Assembly (NCBI RefSeq): GCF_001274785.1
Contig: NZ_LHPI01000001.1
Location: forward strand, 558,001 to 622,000
Origin: Vibrio hepatarius
GTDB taxonomy: Bacteria; Pseudomonadota; Gammaproteobacteria; Enterobacterales; Vibrionaceae
Direction of reading: 5' to 3'
Length of the DNA: 64,000 nucleotides
The notes beneath the pieces were generated by a model, which worked only from the letters and a program-made list of their open reading frames with translations, searched no databases and was not told the DNA's origin. The position numbers were made by a program, and so were the translations under genes. This document shows, in pieces, positions 25,358 through 33,555 of this stretch. Position 1 is the stretch's first letter; every line of letters begins with the position of its first letter.

Positions 25358-26326
25358 TTAGCTTTGATTGGTGTGCTCTGACGTGAAAATCTCAGGCCAG
25401 TACATTTTGACATAGCCAATCGAAACCCAAATGACCAAAGCCGTCGCTACCGTCAGCTCAAATAAACCGAACTTATGTAACCAACTCCAACGCGGGTAGT
25501 TTTCTGCAAAGAAGCTCGTGAGTCGGAACATGGCGATCGCGCTAATGACGGACGGAAAGGTAACGGCAGCAATCGAAGGCTGAAACTTCAGTCGTAACAA
25601 GCGGAAGTAACACAGATAGATTAGCAACGTCATTGTGATAGCGATGCCTGCCAACGCGCCAGTTAGGATAGGATCAGGCTCAGCAAAGTTTACCAAGTAA
25701 GTGGCGAGTGTTAGGTTGATTGGCGCGGCCATAATCGCCAGTGTTGGGCGAGCTCGTCTAGGCAACGTTCCTTCAAAAACAAGGCGATACAATACCAGCG
25801 GCAGCATGAAGAAATAGATGGTTATACAGGTATTAACTAAGGTTTCCGATAAGACAGTATGGCCAAATTGACTGCCCGCTAACGAGCTACTGATTACGCC
25901 AACGGGATAAAGAAACCAGCTAGGTACTATGTTGGAAATTTTAAAGTTAGTCAGTTGGAAACCGAAAAATAACACCATCATAGTGAGATGGAGTAGCAAG
26001 GAAGCAAACCAAAGCGGATAAGCGATGATCGGTGATATTACCGCGAGGTAATCACACAAAATCAACAAAGCCATACTCATTGGGGCCATGAGGCTCCCGC
26101 TTAGCGGATGGCGAATATCGTTGATAAAGGTCTTGAAGTTAGACAGGTATTTGACCAGAACTGGAAACAGTAAGATAGCGCCAAAACCAGCAAGAAATGG
26201 TCTAATTGGTACGCCAACCTCAGGTACATATAGAGCCCATGCCTGGCTCAAACCGATTACACCAAGCGCTAATGCTGCCTGTGACGGTGGTACACTTTGA
26301 AACTGCGTGAAACGTTTCCAGTTCAC
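25358..26326 (-). CDS. TDT-family transporter (TehA/SLAC1-like)
   Basis: A 322-residue inner-membrane protein with about ten helices, matching the tellurite-resistance/dicarboxylate transporter fold. Pattern points are PPSQAALALGVIGLSQAW near the N-terminus (helix 1 of TehA-like proteins), a helix 3 with APMSMALLIL, and APINLTLATYLVNF in the middle. Substrates in the family include malate, sulfite and small anions; none can be chosen from sequence. Its stop is 12 bp from the stop of cqsS (convergent). It lies downstream of clcA on the same strand. Confidence 0.8.
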   Translation of the reverse strand: MNWKRFTQFQSVPPSQAALALGVIGLSQAWALYVPEVGVPIRPFLAGFGAILLFPVLVKYLSNFKTFINDIRHPLSGSLMAPMSMALLILCDYLAVISPIIAYPLWFASLLLHLTMMVLFFGFQLTNFKISNIVPSWFLYPVGVISSSLAGSQFGHTVLSETLVNTCITIYFFMLPLVLYRLVFEGTLPRRARPTLAIMAAPINLTLATYLVNFAEPDPILTGALAGIAITMTLLIYLCYFRLLRLKFQPSIAAVTFPSVISAIAMFRLTSFFAENYPRWSWLHKFGLFELTVATALVIWVSIGYVKMYWPEIFTSEHTNQS

Positions 26327-26353
26327 AAATCTATCCCTAGAGTGCTATGAGTA

Positions 26354-26384
26354 AATGCTCTAAAAATAGAGAGTGCAGAGCATT
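26354..26384 (-). repeat. Inverted repeat between clcA and the TDT gene
   Basis: A perfect 8-bp stem AATGCTCT (26354-26361) / AGAGCATT (26377-26384). It may end clcA transcription, although no T run follows, or it may be an operator for the TDT gene that starts 28 bp further on. Confidence 0.4.
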
Positions 26385-26440
26385 AAACCGATAAAAATCT
26401 GGCGGTGATGATATCAAGCCAAACGGTTGCTACGCAATTG

Positions 26441-27841
26441 TCATTTCGTCTCGTTGGGGAGGTCTACCTGTCTTAACTTCTCATTTTTCAAAGTTCTATG
26501 TAATAGTTGGCTGTAGATTGGCTGTCCACCGAGCATTTGAGCGAAAATAACCGCGCCAAGGCAGGTGATGATTAACGGTAGGATTAGGTAGTAGTTATTG
26601 GTCATCTCAATGACAAGCAATATACCCGTAATTGGAGCGCGAACTGTGGCAGCGAAGAGGGCTCCCATACCAGCAATAGCGAACATGCCCGGGTCGATGT
26701 CTAATTCAGGTAGCAAGCCTTTGGCGATGAGTCCAAAAGCGTAACCAAACAGCGTACCAAGCGCGAGCATTGGTGCGAAAATTCCACCTGGAGCGCCAGA
26801 ACCAAAACAAATCAGCGTCGTAGCGATGCGCGCAACGAAGAGCAGCAGCAAGAACGCAGCTGAGTAGCCGCCGTTCGTAATGTTCGGGATTAATCCGATA
26901 CCGCCACCGGTCACTTCGGGTAAATACAGCAACGTAATACCAAAACAACCACCAATTAAACTACCAGTGATGAGATAGCGTTTTCTATCGTTTCGGTGGA
27001 TGCGTACAAACCAATCTTGAGATAGAGTCACGAGGCGATTAAAAATCACGCCAAATATTCCAAACATTATGCCTAGCAGTAGGAATAACCATAGTGCTGG
27101 TAATTCTGGTGGCTGGTATTGAGGCATGGTAATGACAGCGCTCTGTCCGTTGATGTAACGGAAGACAATATTGGCTGATACTGCCGAAATAATCACAGCC
27201 TTAATTGAGATAAGTGAATAGCGAAATTGCGGACGCATCTCTTCGACGACAAACATGATGCCGGAAAGCGGAGCATTGAACGCTGCGGCTAAACCTCCCG
27301 CAGCACCAGACGCGAGTAACGAGTGTTTAGTATCATCATTTTTAACTCGGCATACGTCGGTGACCATTCGACCAATCGCGCCGCCCATTTGCACGGTTGG
27401 GCCTTCTCTGCCGAGCACCATACCTGAACCCAACGCACCCATCCCGCCAAAGAACTTAACTGGCAAGACGCGCCACCAACGGACTGGGCGAATACCGTCC
27501 ATGGCGCCTTCAATCTCGGGAATACCAGAGCCAGCCGCTTCAGGAGCAAATCGATGAACAAGAAAATAACCAATGAATGCGAGCGCAGCGCTTATCAAAA
27601 ACGCCGCCAGCCAAAGTGGTAAAACCCCTGATATGGCTTCTTTTAGCCAGTCAGTGCGCTGTTCAGAAACAAAGTGTACCGCTAACTCAAACATGGTGCC
27701 GACAAAACCAGCAAGTATTCCCACAACAAGGGAGAGAATAAGAACCGAAAGCGGTGTTTTGTCTTTAGAGAGAAATTGATTAATGACATCCTTAGGCATA
27801 GTAGCGATAAGGGACTGCTTAATTTTCTCTCTCTTGGTCAT
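26441..27841 (-). CDS. clcA: H+/Cl- exchange transporter ClcA
   Basis: An inner-membrane chloride/proton antiporter of 466 residues from the start at 27841 (MTKREKIKQS); an upstream in-frame ATG at 27925 adds a non-conserved leader. Selectivity-filter motifs are intact: GSGIPE, GREGP (gating Glu146, equivalent to E. coli Glu148), GAPGGIFAPML and the late Tyr in NNYYLILPL. The internal proton glutamate lies in FVVEEMRPQF. ClcA supports extreme acid resistance in enteric bacteria. In V. cholerae clcA also lies a few genes after cqsS (from memory), so synteny is kept. Confidence 0.95.
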   Translation of the reverse strand: MTKREKIKQSLIATMPKDVINQFLSKDKTPLSVLILSLVVGILAGFVGTMFELAVHFVSEQRTDWLKEAISGVLPLWLAAFLISAALAFIGYFLVHRFAPEAAGSGIPEIEGAMDGIRPVRWWRVLPVKFFGGMGALGSGMVLGREGPTVQMGGAIGRMVTDVCRVKNDDTKHSLLASGAAGGLAAAFNAPLSGIMFVVEEMRPQFRYSLISIKAVIISAVSANIVFRYINGQSAVITMPQYQPPELPALWLFLLLGIMFGIFGVIFNRLVTLSQDWFVRIHRNDRKRYLITGSLIGGCFGITLLYLPEVTGGGIGLIPNITNGGYSAAFLLLLFVARIATTLICFGSGAPGGIFAPMLALGTLFGYAFGLIAKGLLPELDIDPGMFAIAGMGALFAATVRAPITGILLVIEMTNNYYLILPLIITCLGAVIFAQMLGGQPIYSQLLHRTLKNEKLRQVDLPNETK

Positions 27842-28069
27842 AGAATAAAATGCCTCGTTTGGTGCGTCGGTGGGACGAGATGTACAAAGAATTATACGCT
27901 CGTGCTTGATTAACCATAGCGGCAAGAATGCAATTTTGAATTTCAGAATTGATGGAATGGATTGTTACAGCGAGGAAGCGGTAAAAAATTCGGGATAGGT
28001 ATCACAATATCGCTTACTTTATCAGCATGCTTCCCTTGCATAATTTGCGATTTGAACCATAGTTAAGGT

Positions 28070-28246
28070 GTAAGGCATTCTGAACCAACCCGCATGGAGG
28101 AATTGCTGCCTTACCTACAATTTGGATGGATTCAAACAAGCTATTTCAAGTCCTCGTTTATAGTCAGGCGACGATATAGATGACCTGATTCGCAGACTCA
28201 CGATTGAGTAACGAGGGATAGGGCGCACTTCTAAGGTGCGCCTTTT
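28070..28246 (+). ncRNA. Candidate structured small RNA (unrecognised)
   Basis: A plus-strand terminator stands in a gap whose flanking genes are both on the minus strand, so some other transcript must use it. Upstream lie three nested or consecutive stems: GTAAGGCA (28070-28077) with TGCCTTAC (28107-28114); CCTCGTT (28152-28158) with AACGAGG (28210-28216); and, inside the latter, TCAGG (28164-28168) with CCTGA (28184-28188). A weak promoter TTGCAT (28036-28041) and CATAGT (28058-28063), spacing 16, would start the RNA at the first stem. GGA motifs occur in loops. It does not match Qrr, Spot 42, RyhB, 6S, tmRNA or SRP as I know them. It could instead be antisense leader structure of clcA. Confidence 0.45.
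28222..28246 (+). terminator. Plus-strand rho-independent terminator without a plus-strand gene
   Basis: GGCGCAC (28222-28228) pairs with GTGCGCC (28236-28242) and is followed by TTTT. No T tract is present for the minus strand, so it does not serve the neighbouring minus-strand genes. Confidence 0.7.
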
Positions 28247-28264
28247 GTCATTTTGGCAATTCTA

Positions 28265-29239
28265 TTATATGCTCGAGATCTTCTTTAGGACGCTTTCTAA
28301 CTCGTCCCAAGGGAGTAACTGACTGTCTATCACTTCTAAACGGCTTTCAAATCCGTCCAAGCTCATCTCATTGACAGATACAACGCCATTACTCACGTTG
28401 AACGCGTAGCAGCCGTTGGTTGTATTCATCACGCCTTTTACTCGCTCAGCCGTAATGTCGGATAACACTGAAAACAGATCATCAAAATTGAATACAACTT
28501 CAGCACCAAAAATCCAACCGCAACTAAAGTAACCTTGTCCTTTATTCTCTTTACGCACCAGTTGTTGGTTAGGCGGTAATTGGAATTGAGGCTCCTGCTC
28601 AGCATGTTCATGGTGGTGTTCTTCAATATTACCGGACGGCGACTCATCACGACGGTGGCTATCAAGCAACTCAATCGGGAAACGGCCTTGTTTAACGAGC
28701 TGAGAGAACATCTTTGGAGGGTTTTGATCGGTTACCCAGTCACTAAACGTATCAATATCGCTTACATGACATTGGTCAACTTTGTTACCAATGATGATGT
28801 CTGAAATGGCCAGTTGGTCATTAAAGTTCTGATTCTCAAGATACTTTGGGTTAGAGAGGTTGCGTGGGTCAACTAAACCAATGGTCGCTCTTAAATCGAT
28901 GTAGTCAGCAAATTGAGCAGAAGTTAATGTCGCCAACACTTTATGAGCGTGGCCAAGTCCAGTTGGCTCAACGATAAGTCTATCCGGATTAGTTCGCAGT
29001 AGGGCTGTAATTGCAACAGACATCGGTACACCCGCTGCGCAGCACATACAGCCCCCTGGTACTTCCTTAATCAGCGCTCCTTGGTCCGTCATCATCGCAC
29101 CATCGATACCGATTTCACCGAACTCGTTGACTAAAACGGCCCAGTTTTCATTTTCGGGCTTTTCTTTCAGTAGATTTAAGATAGCGGTGGTTTTCCCTGT
29201 TCCTAAAAAACCAGTGATGATGTTGGTAGGCACTCTCAT
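28265..29239 (-). CDS. COG0523 (CobW/YjiA-type) GTP-dependent metallochaperone
   Basis: A cytoplasmic G3E-family GTPase of 324 residues that is expected to deliver a metal, often zinc, to client proteins. It has Walker A GFLGTGKTTAI (residues 10-20), the metal-binding GGCMCC (62-67, the CxCC motif), VEPTGLGH, and the G4 motif GNKVD. A His-rich linker (EEHHHEH, about 206-212) separates it from the CobW C-terminal domain. No Zur box was found in the 110 bp upstream, so zinc regulation is not supported here, and cobalt or iron cannot be excluded. A terminator separates it from rbgA upstream. Confidence 0.88.
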   Translation of the reverse strand: MRVPTNIITGFLGTGKTTAILNLLKEKPENENWAVLVNEFGEIGIDGAMMTDQGALIKEVPGGCMCCAAGVPMSVAITALLRTNPDRLIVEPTGLGHAHKVLATLTSAQFADYIDLRATIGLVDPRNLSNPKYLENQNFNDQLAISDIIIGNKVDQCHVSDIDTFSDWVTDQNPPKMFSQLVKQGRFPIELLDSHRRDESPSGNIEEHHHEHAEQEPQFQLPPNQQLVRKENKGQGYFSCGWIFGAEVVFNFDDLFSVLSDITAERVKGVMNTTNGCYAFNVSNGVVSVNEMSLDGFESRLEVIDSQLLPWDELESVLKKISSI

Positions 29240-29310
29240 AGATTAAGGTCTCGTTGTGATTTTCCTTGCGTTACTATAGCAAAAGTCATTGATATACGGC
29301 AGATAAAGAA

Positions 29311-29333
29311 AAGGGCAACATTACGTTGCCCTT
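29311..29333 (-). terminator. Rho-independent terminator of rbgA
   Basis: A perfect 9-bp stem AAGGGCAAC / GTTGCCCTT with a 5-base loop, followed by a T-rich stretch on the minus strand. Confidence 0.85.
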
Positions 29334-29352
29334 GTTATTTTTCGTTTGAGAA

Positions 29353-30297
29353 TTAGCGTTTGTTTTTAAGGTAACGCTTGCGACGTTCTTCTTTCTTCTT
29401 CGCTTTCTCTTCTGCCTTGCGAGCGGTTTCGATTTCTACTTCAATCAACTCTTGAGTGATCATTTCAGGTCGCTCTAAAGTCAGTTGCCCCAAGGTGCCA
29501 TTGCGTAGCTCGTGCAACAAGATCTCAGAACATTTGTGCAGGTCAACTCGTCCGCCAGAGCGCAAAGCGCCGCGACGTCGGCCGATTTCTTCCATTAACT
29601 CAATATCAGTCTCTGGAAGTTCTTCAATCTGATAGCGTTCTTTTAGGCGCTCAGGATAGGCTTTGGCAAGGTACTCAACGGTATAGAAGGCAACTTCATC
29701 GTATTCCATTGCAGTGTCTTTCACAGCCCCAGTTGCCGCTAATCGGAAACCACTATGAGGGTTTTCCACCTTTGGCCACAAAATTCCCGGTGTATCTGAA
29801 AGAACAATACCATTTTGCAGGTTAATTCGTTGCTGACGGCGAGTGACGGCAGGTTGGTTACCTGTTTGCGCAATAGTACGGCCAGCTAGGGTATTGATAA
29901 TGGTCGATTTACCCACATTTGGAATCCCCATGATCATCGTGCGAATGTTCTTACCAATCTCTTCACGGTGAGGTGCTAACTTGCGGCACAGTTCGAGGAT
30001 CTTATTCACTTCTTGAGGAATGGTGGTGGTAATTGCCATCGCCTTTACATTGTTCTCTTTCTCAAAGTGGTCGATCCAAAGCTGAGTCATCTCCGGGTCG
30101 GCTAAATCTCGCTTGTTCAGCACTTTGACTACTGGCTTTTCGCCGCGTAGCTGAGAAATCATCGGGTTTTCGCTACTGAAAGGGATACGCGCATCCAGTA
30201 CTTCAATAATGACATCTATTTGAGGGATGGCTTCTTCGATCTCTTTACGGGCTTTGTGCATATGCCCAGGAAACCATTGAATAGTATTGTTAACCAT
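29353..30297 (-). CDS. rbgA: Ribosome biogenesis GTPase YlqF/RbgA
   Basis: A 314-residue circularly permuted GTPase that acts in assembly of the large ribosomal subunit. The G motifs occur in permuted order: G4 VLNKRDLAD near residue 60, then G1 GIPNVGKSTIINTL near 125, then G3 DTPGILWPK near 172. The N-terminus WFPGHMHKA is the RbgA signature. The C-terminal RNA-binding domain ends in a Lys/Arg/Glu-rich tail (KAKKKEERRKRY). It is transcribed alone, divergent from the T6SS cluster. Confidence 0.93.
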   Translation of the reverse strand: MVNNTIQWFPGHMHKARKEIEEAIPQIDVIIEVLDARIPFSSENPMISQLRGEKPVVKVLNKRDLADPEMTQLWIDHFEKENNVKAMAITTTIPQEVNKILELCRKLAPHREEIGKNIRTMIMGIPNVGKSTIINTLAGRTIAQTGNQPAVTRRQQRINLQNGIVLSDTPGILWPKVENPHSGFRLAATGAVKDTAMEYDEVAFYTVEYLAKAYPERLKERYQIEELPETDIELMEEIGRRRGALRSGGRVDLHKCSEILLHELRNGTLGQLTLERPEMITQELIEVEIETARKAEEKAKKKEERRKRYLKNKR

Positions 30298-31078
30298 TTG
30301 AAATTTATACCTTAGTCGTAATCCAAGCCTACTTCGCAGTGCTCAATTCTCACATGCTGAGCTTAGATTCTCTTTGGTCAATTAGAGTGGTGGGTATTGT
30401 ACTTGAGATTTGAGATGGTATCCATCATCGCCCTTACGGCCTGTTTACCTAACGAACAGCGAGCGTTCGGACTACTTATGGTGTGAGTCAAATATACAAA
30501 TAGAAGAAGCGTTATATGCTTATGTATTGTAAGTAAAAGCGCCTCAAATTATCCCAATTTTTTCTCTGTCTATTTCAATCAAAGATAGCTAGATAGAGGT
30601 TTGATAAATACTTAATGATTAATTTAATAATAAACATGACGAGTCACATATATATCACTCATAAAATAAATAGGATGTATAAATATTTGTAATGTAAATT
30701 TCCTATATCCTGAACTAGTTCTTTAGTTTTATATAAGTATTATTTACTGATTTGTAAATAATATCTGTTTATTAATTTGTCATTTATATCTTCTATTTCT
30801 GGGCAGAGCATCCAAGTGGGTCTTATTTGTAAGACTTGTTGTTAATTTAATAAGTAATAAGCAATCCATTTCATTATTTTTTTGGAATGAACCTCTAATT
30901 AATAACCCTCATTTTCACTTAAAAAATAAGTGTGTTGTGGAATAATCGCCGAGTGTTTTTTGTTTAACGTTGGAAGGCTCAGAACTCAGAGTTTTCACAT
31001 AGGTTTAGTGAAATATATGGCTTTAACAATTTTGGCTTGGTTTTTAAGCAATATTGTGTCGCCAAAAGAGAGTATTGT
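30298..31078. other. AT-rich control region upstream of the T6SS cluster
   Basis: About 780 bp with no credible gene. It is strongly AT-rich from about 30490 onward, unlike the flanking genes, which would suit H-NS silencing. It holds a long LuxR/HapR-like palindrome (30738-30763) and a smaller one, CACTTA-AAAAA-TAAGTG (30916-30932). I found no convincing sigma-54 -24/-12 element. The rbgA promoter lies at the left end. Confidence 0.6.
30738..30763. promoter_or_regulatory. Putative LuxR/HapR/OpaR-type quorum-sensing operator
   Basis: TTATTTAC (30740-30747), a 6-base centre TGATTT, then GTAAATAA (30754-30761): a perfect palindrome, extended by two further matching bases on each side. Size and layout equal the 22-bp LuxR/HapR consensus (8-bp arms starting TTATTGAT, 6-bp centre), with two differences per arm. 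It lies about 320 bp before tssB. Confidence 0.5.
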
Positions 31079-31576
31079 ATGACTAAGAATGGAAGTGTAG
31101 CTCCAAAAGAAAGAATCAATATTAAGTATATTCCTGCTACAGGGGATGCTCAGGCTGAAGTTGAATTACCTTTGAAAACATTGGTAGTGGGCGACTTTAA
31201 AGGCCATCCAGAAGAGGCACCTTTGGAGGAGCGTAAGCCAGTTAGTATTGATAAAAACAACTTTGAATCGGTTATGAAAGAGAGCAAATTAACTCTTTCT
31301 ACTTTCGTATCAAATAAGCTTGTTGATGAAGAAGATGCGGATTTGCCAGTTGAACTTTCGTTTGAATCGCTTGCCGATTTCTCACCGGATTCGATCGTTA
31401 AACAAATTCCAGAACTAAACAAATTAATAGAGTTACGTGAAGCACTATTAGCGTTAAAAGGTCCTTTAGGTAACGTTCCTGCATTTCGTTCTCGACTACA
31501 AGAATTACTTGCTTCAGATGAATCGAGAGAAAAGCTTTTGTCAGAGTTAAATCTTGTCGCTCCTGAAAAAGAATGA
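31079..31576 (+). CDS. tssB: T6SS contractile sheath small subunit TssB (VipA)
   Basis: The small sheath protein, 165 residues, which forms the contractile tube with TssC. The ATG at 31079 starts MTKNGSVAPKERINIKY, closely matching V. cholerae VipA as I remember it; the upstream in-frame ATG at 31037 is rejected. Conserved blocks are VVGDFKG, LPVELSFESLADFSPD and LKGPLGNVPAFR. A purine-rich AGAG lies upstream. It is the first gene of the T6SS operon, with a 60-bp gap to tssC. Confidence 0.95.
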   Translation: MTKNGSVAPKERINIKYIPATGDAQAEVELPLKTLVVGDFKGHPEEAPLEERKPVSIDKNNFESVMKESKLTLSTFVSNKLVDEEDADLPVELSFESLADFSPDSIVKQIPELNKLIELREALLALKGPLGNVPAFRSRLQELLASDESREKLLSELNLVAPEKE

Positions 31577-31636
31577 TGAGAACAACGCAAGGCATTATTA
31601 AATCAAGTGATAAATAGGAACGAAAGGATTACTCCA

Positions 31637-33115
31637 ATGGCAACGAATGAAGCGATTGCAGACAAACCGCAGGAACAACAGACAGGTAACCTGCTTGATG
31701 AAATTATGGCTCAAACGCGCCTAACACCGAATGAAGAAGCATACGATATTGCGAAAAAAGGTGTTGCAGCGTTTATTGAAAATCTCGTTGGTTCAGACCG
31801 CACCGAACAGCCTGTAAACAAGGCTCTTGTTGATCAAATGCTTGTCGAGCTAGATAGAAAAATTGGCGCTCAGGTGGATGAAGTTCTTCACAACGAGTCA
31901 TTCCAAAACCTTGAATCTTCATGGAGAGGCTTAAAGCTCCTTGTTGACCGCACCGATTTTGGTGAAAACAACAAAATTGATGTGTTGCACGTAACGAAAG
32001 AAGAGCTTCTGGATGATTTCGAGTTCGCTCCAGAAACTACTCAGTCTGGTCTATACAAGCACGTTTACTCTTCTGGTTACGGTCAATTTGGTGGCGAACC
32101 AACAGGTGTGATCATCGGGAACTATAGCTTTACTCCTTCTACACCAGATATGAAGCTGCTTCAGTACATGGGTGCATTAGGCGCGATGGCACATGCGCCA
32201 TTCATCTCAAGTGTTGGACCTCAATTCTTTGGTATTGATTCTTTTGAAGAACTACCAAATCAAAAAGATCTTAAGTCGACCTTTGAAGGCCCTAAATATA
32301 CTAAGTGGCGTTCACTGCGCGAGTCCGAAGATGCTCGTTACATCGGTTTGACCGCACCACGTTTCTTACTTCGTACACCGTATGACCCGACAGAGAACCC
32401 AGTTAAGTCGTTCTCTTACAGCGAAAACGTTAGCGGCTCCCATGAAAGCTACCTTTGGGGTAACACTGCATTTGCATTTGCTACGCGTTTGACCGACAGC
32501 TTTGCGAAGTACCGCTGGTGTCCAAACATCATTGGTCCACAAAGCGGTGGTGCCGTTGAAGATCTTCCGGTTCATGTTTACGAATCGATGGGTGCTCTAC
32601 AGTCAAAGATTCCGACGGAAGTACTGGTAACCGACCGTAAAGAATTTGAACTAGCAGAAGAAGGCTTCATTGCTCTGACAATGCGTAAAGGCAGTGATAA
32701 CGCATCGTTCTTCTCTGCAAACTCAATTCAAAAGCCGAAGGTCTTCCCGAATACCAAAGAAGGCAAAGAAGCCGAAACCAACTACAAGTTGGGTACACAG
32801 CTGCCTTACATGATGATCATCAACCGCTTGGCGCACTACATCAAAGTGTTGCAACGCGAGCAAATTGGTGCGTGGAAAGAGCGCCAAGATCTTGAGCGTG
32901 AACTGAATGGTTGGATTCGTCAGTATGTTGCTGACCAAGAGAACCCGCCAGCGGACGTACGTAGCCGCCGTCCATTACGCGCTGCAAGCATTGAAGTTCA
33001 TGATGTACAGGGTGAACCAGGTTGGTACCAAGTATCTCTGTCTGTCCGTCCACACTTTAAGTACATGGGTGCGAACTTCGAACTGTCTCTTGTCGGTCGA
33101 TTGGATCAGGCTTAA
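31637..33115 (+). CDS. tssC: T6SS contractile sheath large subunit TssC (VipB)
   Basis: The large sheath protein, 492 residues from the ATG at 31637 (MATNEAIADK), with AGGA upstream; the ATG at 31607 is too early. Family blocks include ESSWRGLKLLVDRTDF, APFISSVGPQFFG, TAPRFLLRTPYDP and the C-terminal VSLSVRPHFKYMGANFELSLVGRL pattern. The ClpV-recognition helix of this subunit is near the N-terminus (about residues 15-30). The stop codon overlaps the tssE start by one base. Confidence 0.96.
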   Translation: MATNEAIADKPQEQQTGNLLDEIMAQTRLTPNEEAYDIAKKGVAAFIENLVGSDRTEQPVNKALVDQMLVELDRKIGAQVDEVLHNESFQNLESSWRGLKLLVDRTDFGENNKIDVLHVTKEELLDDFEFAPETTQSGLYKHVYSSGYGQFGGEPTGVIIGNYSFTPSTPDMKLLQYMGALGAMAHAPFISSVGPQFFGIDSFEELPNQKDLKSTFEGPKYTKWRSLRESEDARYIGLTAPRFLLRTPYDPTENPVKSFSYSENVSGSHESYLWGNTAFAFATRLTDSFAKYRWCPNIIGPQSGGAVEDLPVHVYESMGALQSKIPTEVLVTDRKEFELAEEGFIALTMRKGSDNASFFSANSIQKPKVFPNTKEGKEAETNYKLGTQLPYMMIINRLAHYIKVLQREQIGAWKERQDLERELNGWIRQYVADQENPPADVRSRRPLRAASIEVHDVQGEPGWYQVSLSVRPHFKYMGANFELSLVGRLDQA

Positions 33116-33555
33116 TGGGTTACATAGAACCAGAAGAAAGCGTTTTTGGCGTTAGTCTCTTCGAACGTTTAGAGGCTGACTCCAAACCAATTTCTTTATC
33201 TCAAGGTCCAGAAAGCTCTGAGGTGCTGCGTTCTATCAAGAGAAATGTTTCTAACATTCTCAATACCCGAGTAGGAGAGTCATTGAGCTCTCCTACACTC
33301 GGGCTGGTCGATTTTAATGACGCGACGGCAGCGACTCTAGATCTCTCTATTCGTATAAAGCTCTCAATCAAACGTTGTTTAGAGGAATTTGAACCACGGT
33401 TAACCAATGTCAACGTCCTAGTCATCAAGGACGACGCTGAACCATTGAACTTGCGCTTTAGCGTAGCCGCAGTCGTGAATACCTCAGCAATCCATGAAAA
33501 AGTAAAAATCGATTTACTTCTTGATAATAATAGAAAATACCGAGTAATAACTTAG
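33115..33555 (+). CDS. tssE: T6SS baseplate wedge protein TssE (gp25-like)
   Basis: A 146-residue homologue of phage T4 gp25 that starts sheath polymerisation in the baseplate. It has SLFERL at the N-terminus, a conserved RNVSNILNTR block, and the EFEPRLTNVNV core with the gp25-type E-PR motif that contacts the sheath. It overlaps tssC and tssF by one base each. Confidence 0.92.
   Translation: MGYIEPEESVFGVSLFERLEADSKPISLSQGPESSEVLRSIKRNVSNILNTRVGESLSSPTLGLVDFNDATAATLDLSIRIKLSIKRCLEEFEPRLTNVNVLVIKDDAEPLNLRFSVAAVVNTSAIHEKVKIDLLLDNNRKYRVIT

Noticed and set aside
28070..28246. Assignment of the candidate RNA to Qrr, CsrB, tmRNA, 6S or SRP RNA
   Set aside because: It lacks the Qrr core and the many regular AGGA loops of CsrB, and shares no block I know with the other RNAs.
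29240..29310. A Zur box upstream of the COG0523 metallochaperone
   Set aside because: The only similar string, GTTACTATAGC, is too short between half-sites and poorly matched.
30298..31078. A sigma-54 (-24/-12) promoter for tssB
   Set aside because: The best candidate, around 31031-31050 (TTGGCTTGG then AAGCA), has the GG and GC elements 14 or 9 bases apart instead of 12.
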